DNA of 64,000 nt, taken from NCBI GenBank assembly GCA_030144725.1, contig JASKMD010000008.1, positions 4,125,697 to 4,189,696 on the forward strand. The letters are read 5' to 3'. Shown piece after piece: positions 54,995-61,739 of this stretch (positions are counted from its first letter, which is position 1; the number at the start of each line of letters is the position of its first letter). Origin of the DNA: Haematococcus lacustris (taxonomy: Eukaryota > Chlorophyta > Chlorophyceae > Chlamydomonadales > Haematococcaceae). Both the position numbers and the translations under genes were made by a program. Under the pieces are notes generated by a model that had not been told where the DNA came from, searched no databases, and saw only the letters and a program-made list of their open reading frames with translations.

Positions 54995-55374
54995 CTACAG
55001 TACTGTAAGTGGTCTCTCGAGGTACCTCGAGGTACCTCGAGGTACTGTAGATGTCTACAGTACTGTAGATGTCTACAGTACTGTAGATGTCTACAGTACT
55101 GTAGATGTCTACAGTACTGTAAATGGTCTCTCGAGGTACCTCGAGGTACCTCGAAGTACTGTAGATGTCTACAGTACTGTAGAGGTCTACAGTACTGTAG
55201 ATGTCTACAGTACTGTAGATGTCTACAGTACTGTAAGTGGTCTCTCGAGGTACCCCGACAGTACTGTAGACACCTACAGTACTGTAGACATCTACAGTAC
55301 TGTAGACATCTACAGTACTGTTCGTGTACTCGCGAGGTACCCCGACAGTACTGTAGACCTCTACAGTACTGTAG
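54995..55374. repeat. Right palindrome array, two palindrome types
   Basis: CTACAGTACTGTAG-type palindromes recur with a second GTAC-centred palindrome, TCGAGGTACCTCGA, in a composite unit of about 115 bp beginning AGTGGTCTCTCGAGGTACC. It ends about 120 bp inside the right end of the transposon. Linkers here are mostly GATGT, the complement of those on the left side, so the arrays are partly in inverted orientation. Confidence 0.9.
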
Positions 55375-55492
55375 CATGGCCGTATCTCACCAACCGCGCA
55401 AAATCACGAATTTTAGTTTCAACCCCCAATCTTACAATGCCTTCATTTGACTATGTACCAAGTCCGAGGCTCCGAATCTCAAAAATGCTGTT

Positions 55493-55509
55493 ACTAATTT
55501 GCCTGAGTG
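55493..55509 (-). repeat. Right terminal inverted repeat
   Basis: ACTAATTTGCCTGAGTG, followed by the duplicated GC at 55510-55511. Confidence 0.85.
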
Positions 55510-57021
55510 GCAGGGATGTGGAGGAGCGGCTCCCCGAGGAGGTGCAGAGCAGCCAACCGCCTCGCTGGCTTGACACCTCCGCCGGGGCGCACCAGCGACC
55601 CTCGCCGCAGATGTGGGCGGCCTAGCAGGCTGAGCGGCAGCTGGAGGCCCAGCAGCGGCGTGGGGGCAGGCAGCCAGTTGCTCAGCCCGCCTCCCGGGCT
55701 GACACCGTGGACCAGCTGGCTGTGGGTGTTCAGGCGGGCCAGCCGTGTGCGAAGGTGTGGAAGGAGCTGCTAGACCCCACCCTCCGTCGGGAGCACGTCA
55801 TCGTGGCCTGGCGGGTGCTTCACGCCAGCCTCATGGTCGGGGCCTTGTGGGGTCACATCCTCAAGGGGCCGGCTGCCCCGGGCTCGTCCGTCTGCCACTT
55901 CTGCCAGCCGGGGCACCTGGAGACTGTAACCCACGCCTTCCTGACCTCCCCTGCCGTGGTCCCAGCCTGGGAGTGGGTGCTGGACGTGTACGGCCGCCTC
56001 ACAGGCACCCGCCCCCCCTCAGGCGACGCCATGCTGCTCCTCAATGGGCGCCCCACCCTCGGCGAGTTCCCCCTCTTCCAGCCCCCTGACAGCCTGCTGT
56101 GGCTCCGTCTGCGCGTGGCCTACCTGGGCGCAGTGTGGCGCCTCCGCAGCTAAGGAGCCGCTACAGCCCTGCAGCCACAGCAGGTGGCGAGGCGGGTCGT
56201 GGAGGAGGTCATCTCCACCCTCACCACGGCCGTCAAGCGTGACTGGCATCGTGTTGGGAGGGACATCCGCGTGGGCCTCTGCGGCGCTGTGCCCTCCACC
56301 TGGTTCAAGGGAAAGGACCCGGAGCTGGACGCTGCCCACTTCGACCAGCTGTGGCCAGAGGCGTCGGGGGCCTGGTTTGCCAAGCAGCCTAGGAGGGAGC
56401 GGAGGGGAGGGCAGGAGGGGGCAGAGGGGAGGGTTGGGGCAGGAGGAGTGGAGGAGGAGAGGGCAGCAGGGAGGCCTAGGCATGGGGAGGGCAGGGCGCA
56501 GGGGGGGGGGGAGCTAGTGGTTCGCCTCTCCTTGCAGTGGCCCGTCCCCTTCCCCGTCGAGCCAGCCTGAGCTTCAGGGTTGCTGGTGGGGGCTTAGGGC
56601 GTTCGGTGGGTGGGGTGGGCTAGGCTTCGGGGGGTTGTCTGGGTGTCAGGGGACCGGGGGCTTAGGTGGTCTTGGTTTGAGCGTTGGGGGTAGGGTTCTC
56701 GGTTTCAGGTCGAGGGGCGGAACTTAGGCTCGTGTGGGTAGTTTTGTGGGGAGGGTATGGGGAGGGTATGGGGAGGTGAGCTAGGGTGGAGGGCGTTGGT
56801 GTGGGGGAGTGTCTTGACGTTGTCCTAGGGAGGGGGGTGCTTGGGTTGTGTGGACCTTTGCATGTGGGGTGTGGACCTTTGCTTGGGGTGTGTGGACCGC
56901 TGTGTTTGGGTGGGGTGCTTGGGGTTCGTGTATGGGGGAACCTTGTTTTGTAGTAGTCTTCTCTTTTCATCTTTTCTTTAGTGTCACTCTCTCTCTTGTA
57001 ATGCTCTACCATAAAAAAAAA
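55510..57021 (+). pseudogene. LINE copy D continued: ORF2 C-terminus and 3' end
   Basis: Resumes at GCAGGGATGTGGAGGAGCGG. It contains the shared TAG (WAA*QAERQ, 55623), the knuckle CHFCQPGHLETVTHAFLTS (its last cysteine is changed to Ser here), the shared TAA (RLRS*GAATA, 56151) and the last block WHRVGRDIRVGLCGAV, ending at 56570. The 3' untranslated region follows to the A tail. Confidence 0.82.
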
Positions 57022-58020
57022 CCTGCTGTGGGTGCACCCGGGGGGCGTGGCATTGAGGGTACTGGCGAGCAAGAGCCTGAGGTTGAGCCACCCTCCCCGT
57101 GTGCACAAGCGCAGTGGCCAGTGCAGCCAACGTTGGATGAGCCTGCGGTCCAGCCCAGCTGCCCCGGAGCCAGGACGGGCCCCGACAAGGCTCATGCGGT
57201 CGCGTACAGCCCGCCACCGCCACCGCCCCACGTGCCACTGACGCACCTCCAGCCGCCGCAGCCCAGCTCTCCTGTCCCCCACTGTCCCGGCATGCAAGAA
57301 GGGGGGGGGGGGGGGATGTTGCACGCTGGTAGCACCAACATCCCTGCATGGCAATACTCAGAGGGACTGTTGGACAGCTGGCCCACAGCGGGAGCCCACG
57401 CCCTGCAGCGGAGCTCGTGCACGGCACAACTGAGCAGGTGGTAGGGCGTTACCGCCACTCCCCACCCTGCGGTAGCCCGCTGCTGCCGGTGCCGGGGCGG
57501 GAGCGATGGCTGGGGCGGAGCTGCTGTGTAGACTAGACTGCCAGACCTGGTTAGCTGGCCCGGGTGGAGGGCACAGGCCTTGCTCCTAGCCCTGCTCACT
57601 CAGCTGCGCCATCCAGGGTGCATGCCAGGGGCCAGAGCCAGGTTGTACACATACTGCCTCCTGCGACCCCGAGCTGTTGACCTCCAGCTGGCTGCTTGCG
57701 CCCTTGTCGTTCCCGCCGCTTCCCATCCCACGCTGGGTCTATGCTCCTAAGCCTGCTGTGGGTGCACCCGGGGGGCGTGGCATTGAGGGTACTGGCGAGT
57801 TCTCCGCCGCTAGCAGGGCCCTCCGAGCCGGTAGGAGCACCCTTGTCCCTCAGCCGGAGCTGCTATCAGCTCTCCTCCCCTCCCCCTCAGCCTCACCCGC
57901 TTCTACCCAAGACTAGGCCTCTCGGTCCGACTGCGGAGGGGCAGAGTCGCTGGACGGCAGGGCTATCACAGCTAGTCAGAGCTAGTCAGCTAGTCCGACC
58001 TGGGGGTCACCAGCACGGCC

Positions 58021-59166
58021 ATGCTAGCGAAGATGCTGGCCCAGCTCTGGTCGCCCCGGGTTCGTCCCTGGCAGCCTCTGACCCACAGCCTGCTGGCAGA
58101 CCCCTCCCACGGCCTCAGCACGTGGGTCATCACCGACCCCACCGCCCCCCCCTCGCGAGGCATCAGCCCGCGGCTGCAAGCTCACGTGGCGGCCCTGGCT
58201 GAGCTCAAGCTATGCCGTGCGGTGCCCCCCGCTAGCCACTCCTTCTTCTCGGTGCTGGCAGAGCCGCTGTGGTACAACGCGCAAGTCCGCATGAACCCAG
58301 CAGCGAGGGGGGCAGCAGCTGTGGAGGGTTGGACCCACGTCCGCCACGTGAGGGAGGCCCTGCATAGCCCCCAGCTGGAGGGGAAGGCCCGATGGGCTGC
58401 CGACCTGGTCAGGGCTTGCCTCCCCGAGCCCTGGCAGGGCATGGTGGACCGCCTGCAGCCTCCTCAGCCGGAGTGGGAGTGCCTGAGGGTTGGGCCAGGG
58501 GTGGGGTTTGTGATGCGGCGCACCCCCGTGCTCCAGCCCTCCCACTGGGTGGGCCCCAACGGCCGCCTCTACCCCCTAGACCCCACAGGGCAGGGGCCCC
58601 TAGGGGCTTTCTGGGCGGAGGGAGGGGCGGCCTGGGAGCCAGCTGCGGTGGCCCGGCTAAACAAGCCCAGCTACAGGCTGACTCCGGAGGAGCGAGCCAC
58701 CCACCTCCGCCCTCTACCCGCCCAGCATCACGTGGCGCAGGAGCAGGCTCAAGGGCAGGAGCAAGCAGGAGCCGGTGCGGTTGGCAGGGGAGGGGGGCGG
58801 GCAAGGGGGCGGGGCGGGGGCAGGGGCCGAGGGCGTGGAGGAGGTGGAGGGCGTAGGGGAGCAGGGGGCGGGGCGGGAGGGCATGCTGCCGACCCAGCTG
58901 ACGAGGGGCCTGGCACCTGGCCTAAGGAGGAGTGGCTCTTGGGCCCCTGGGCTCACCTGCAGCTGGACCCTCAGGTGTGGGGCATGGGCACCACCACCCT
59001 CCTGGACTTCTCTGTCAAGCATGCCAGGGTGCGCCTCCACCAGCTCCAGCACGTCAGTGCCGACCCCCTCTACCCACCAGGGGCCTGTGGCCAGCGCTGT
59101 GGGGTGTGCGCCCCCCCCGGGCAGCGGGCGAACCGGAGGTGGCAGCGGTGGCTGATGGGGCCCTGA
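58021..59166 (+). pseudogene. LINE ORF2 C-terminal region with extra ~300-codon segment
   Basis: From MLAKMLAQLWSPRVRPWQPL the frame passes into a segment absent from copies A, B and D. That segment reads LAEPLWYNAQVRMNPAARGA, then WECLRVGPGVGFVMRR, HWVGPNGRLYPLDPTGQG, LTPEERATHLRPLPAQHHVA, an Arg/Gly-rich stretch, and CGQRCGVCAPPGQRANRRW, a possible Cys cluster. It then rejoins LINE sequence out of frame and stops (WLMGP, TGA). It is bounded by GGTG on both sides (58251 and 59147), 896 bp apart. Confidence 0.65.
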
Positions 59167-59843
59167 GGGAGCTGGAGCTCAAGTGGGAGGCCAGCGTGCA
59201 GCAGGTGGCAGGCCAGGGGGCAGCGGGGGAGCGGGAGCAGCAGGGCAGGGATGTGGAGGAGCGGCTCCCCGAGGAGGTGCAGAGCAGCCAACCGCCTCGC
59301 TGGCTTGACACCTCCGCCAGGGCGCACCAGCGACCCTCGCCGCAGATGAGGGCGGCCATGCAGGCTGAGCGGCAGCTGGAGGCCCAGCAGCGGCGTGGGG
59401 GCAGGCAGTCAGTTGCTCAGCCCGCCCCCCGGGCCGACACCGTGGACCAGCTGGCTGTGGGTGTTCAGGCGGGCCAGCCGTGTGCGAAGGTGTGGAAGGA
59501 GCTGCTAGACCCCACCCTCCGTCGGGAGCACGTCATCGTGGCCTACCGGGTGCTTCACGCCAGCCTCATGGTCGGGGCCTTGTGGGGTCACATCCTCAAG
59601 GGGCCGGCTGCCCCGGGCTCGTCCGTCAAGCGTGACTGGCATCGGGTGGGGAGGGACATCCGCGTGGGCCTCTGCGGCGCTGTGCCCTCCACCTGGTTCA
59701 AGGGAAAGGACCCGGAGCTGGACGCTGCCCACTTCGACCAGCTGTGGCCAGAGGCGTCGGGGGCCTGGTTTGCGGGGTTTGGGGGGTTCGTGTATGGGGG
59801 AACCTTGTTTTGTAGTACTCTTCTCTTTTCATCTTTTCTTTAG
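59159..59843 (+). pseudogene. LINE ORF2 C-terminal remnant, copy E
   Basis: Frame ADGALRELELKWEASVQQ onward. At 59357 this copy reads AAMQAERQ where copies A-D have the TAG stop (WAA*QAERQ). It continues to PGSSVKRDWHRVGRDIRVGL, where a deletion has removed the zinc knuckle, then enters 3' sequence. Confidence 0.7.
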
Positions 59844-59861
59844 TGTCACTCTCTCTTGAAA

Positions 59862-60052
59862 GCACCTCCAGCCTCCGCGGCCCAGCTCTCCTGTCACCCA
59901 CTGTCCTGGCATGCAAGAAGGGGGGGGGGGGGGATGTTGCCCGCTGGTAGCACCAACATCCCTGCATGGCAATACTCAGAGGGACTGTTGGACTGGCACA
60001 GCGGGAAGCCACGCCCTGCAGCGGAGCTCGTGCACGGCACAACTGAGCAGTT
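59862..60052 (+). mobile_element. LINE copy F (5' monomer fragment)
   Basis: A piece of the 5' monomer, from GCACCTCCAGCCTCCGCGGC through the G run (59920-59933) to GGCACAACTGAGCAG. A small deletion affects GACAGCTGGCCCACAGC. The fragment ends beside the solo LTR, so the rest of copy F is missing or was lost there. Confidence 0.75.
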
Positions 60053-60058
60053 AGTAGT

Positions 60059-60472
60059 TGTAACAGTAGCGTTTGTGCGGTCAGGATGCATGGTCGGCTG
60101 AGGCATAAGTGCCGGCTTGCAGCCGTCGAGCATGCTGACTTGTGCGGCTATTGCTGCCGCTGCGGCTGTCTACATACTTATTGACAGCCTCGGAGTCGCG
60201 CAGTGGGTAGTGCAGTGTACTTACATCGTGAAGACGTCGTAAAGAACTAATCCATCGAGAGAAGAGTAGTCATTGCAAGCATTGTAGTGTTTGTCCAGAA
60301 GCAACATCATCTAAGAACCAAGCCTCCAAGAAGTCCCCCAAGAAGTCCAGGACCCTCTAGCATCGCAAGATCTCGTCATAAGTAAGATGCAATTCAAATC
60401 TCACAGAATCTTGCATGGAGAAAAGAAACACAAACCTACCATTCATCCTAGCTGAATGTCTGGACTGTTACA
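60059..60472 (+). mobile_element. Solo LTR, 414 bp
   Basis: Begins TGTAACAG and ends CTGTTACA, an exact 8-bp inverted terminus, flanked by GTAGT (60054-60058) and ATAGT (60473-60477), a 5-bp target duplication with one mismatch. No second LTR or internal domain is nearby, so it is a solo LTR left by recombination. Its body is unlike the 361-bp LTR at 3295, but the termini are of the same type. Confidence 0.75.
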
Positions 60473-60479
60473 ATAGTAG

Positions 60480-61120
60480 TTGTTAGGGCTGAGGTTTCGG
60501 ACGCTTTTTCAGAGGGCCATGCGGGAGGTTACGGACGGCCTCGGAGTGCGCGGGGGGCACGGGCAGGGCCGCAGGAATGCAGCGGTGGGGTGGGGAGGCT
60601 CTCCCGTGCTGGTCGGGGGTAGGAGGTTTCGGACAGCTCGGGTCGGTTGGAGGGGGGTTGGGTTCAGGAGTCAACGTCGTCGAGGGTGAGCCACTGTCAC
60701 GCCCCGCATTGTCATGCCATGTTCCAGCGTGGTCCGTGAGGCCCCGAGCGTGAGGCCGTGGTCAGCGCAGGTTGGTCACGTCGCTGTGCGTGCAGGGTTG
60801 CTCGTGCTTTTTGTGTGCAACAGTGCCGTGGCGCTCTGTGCCTGCGCTCTGTGCCGCTCGCAGTTATTCGAGTCTGGGCATTCTAAGCACGACGAGCGCC
60901 GAGCGCCGAGCGCAGCAGGACGCAGCAAGGGCGGAAAAGGCGGGAGCCAGAGCCAGCTTACCTGTGTCAGCTTAGTGCATGCAGGCTGTAGTGTATGTGC
61001 ATGAGCAGCAGGAGGCTGCAAGGCATGGGCAGCAGTGCATAAGCAGCAGGCTGTAGGGGTGAGGCTGTACATGCTGCTAGTAGGAGCAGGCTACAGGTGT
61101 GCTGCAGTAGGGGTGTGGCA
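60480..61120. other. Intergenic interval, nothing recognised
   Basis: G-rich plus-strand sequence with GAGGTTTCGGAC repeated at about 60490 and 60630. No domain on either strand. Confidence 0.5.
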
Positions 61121-61430
61121 CTGCAGGGCATGAGTAGCAGCAGCAGCAGGAGGCTGTAGGGCATGGGCTGCAGGGCATGAGCAGCAGCAGCAGGAGGCTG
61201 CAGGTCATGGGCTGCAGGGCATGAGCAGCAGCAGGAGGCTGCAGGGCATGAGCAGCAGCAGGAGGCTGAAGGGCATGGGCAGCAGAAGGAGGCTGCAGGA
61301 CATGAGCAGCAGCAGGAGGCTGCAGGGCATGGATAGCAGGGCATGGGCAGCAGCAGGCTGTAGGGGTGTGGCAGTGCATGGTGCTAGTAGCAGCAGGCTA
61401 CAGGGGTGCTGCAGCTCATGAGCAACAGCA
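61121..61430. repeat. Degenerate AGCAGCAGGAGGCTGCAGGGCATG minisatellite
   Basis: Eight to ten imperfect units of about 24-30 bp. Open in several minus-strand frames as Cys/Ser/Leu/Pro repeats; not a gene. Confidence 0.85.
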
Positions 61431-61739
61431 GCATGGCAGAGGTTGTTTGCAATCATGCTATGTTTTCAACATGTAAGATTAATAACCTCCAACACAACAG
61501 CTTGTCTCGTCTCGTTTTGCCAACGTCATGCCTACACATGAGTAAGAAAGAACAAAGAGAGCAAGCAGTCTCCTGCACAATACACTAACTCCATCATGAG
61601 GCAGTGCATGAGCAACAGCATCAGGTTGCAACATATCTAAACAAGTAGCCCGACACCAAGCCCAACACTCTCATACAATGGTCTGTGGGCTCAGCCAAGT
61701 CATGCGCTGCCAATGCAACACCAATCAGCCTTCTCAGTG

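Larger units (their letters stand above)
50361..55509. mobile_element. CACTA-like non-autonomous DNA transposon, 5,149 bp
   Basis: Inserted in LINE copy D. Terminal inverted repeats of 17 bp, CACACAGGCAAATTAGT (left) and CACTCAGGCAAATTAGT (right, on the minus strand), one mismatch. The target dinucleotide GC is duplicated (50359-50360 and 55510-55511); removing the element and one GC restores the LINE sequence found in the other copies. CACT-type ends with a 2-3-bp duplication fit the CACTA (En/Spm) superfamily. Palindromic arrays lie near both ends, as En/Spm elements have subterminal binding repeats. No transposase frame is visible; the interior is mainly repeat arrays. Long open frames across it are repeat artefacts. 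Confidence 0.82.
48272..57021 (+). mobile_element. LINE copy D (5' deleted, split by a large insertion)
   Basis: 5' monomer (48272-48660) joins, through a short scrambled stretch with three CCCCGATGGCAG repeats (48718-48755), to the RT region. An internal deletion near 49964 removes about 290 bp (GCTGCCACC joined to ATCTGCGTGATG). LINE sequence stops at 50360 and resumes at 55510 after the CACTA-like insertion. The 3' end is complete with a nine-A tail (57013-57021). Confidence 0.85.
57022..59861 (+). mobile_element. LINE copy E (several internal deletions)
   Basis: Starts inside the first monomer, directly after copy D's tail. The second monomer (57610-57985) joins the ORF2 C-terminal region at about 57997. 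A large extra ORF2 segment (58251-59147) is present here and, in part, in copy C, but not in A, B or D. Two more deletions (near 59627 and 59773) bring the sequence to the 3' end, CTCTCTTGAAAG at about 59861. Confidence 0.8.
27083..60052 (+). mobile_element. Head-to-tail array of L1-type non-LTR retrotransposons (copies A-F)
   Basis: Six copies of one LINE family lie in the same orientation, each following the tail or interior of the one before: A 27083-34314, B 34315-42935, C 42936-48271, D 48272-57021 (with a 5.1-kb insertion), E 57022-59861, F 59862-60052. Copies share a 5' monomer (GCATTGAGGGTACTGGCGAG as landmark), ORF1, ORF2 and a 3' region ending CTCTCTCTTGTAATGCTCC plus a short A run. 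Sequence identity between copies is very high. Every ORF2 is broken. Lack of unrelated genes inside about 33 kb and nested truncation are typical of Zepp-like clusters. Confidence 0.9.

Noticed and set aside
58251..59147. The 896-bp LINE segment as a spliceable intron
   Set aside because: Removing a GT...AG interval (GTGCTGG to GTGGCAG) would leave extra bases at the join and not the sequence found in copies A, B and D; a microhomology deletion fits exactly.
60180..60225. tRNA-like GCGCAGTGGGTAGTGC
   Set aside because: It lies within the solo LTR and has no T-arm at the right distance.
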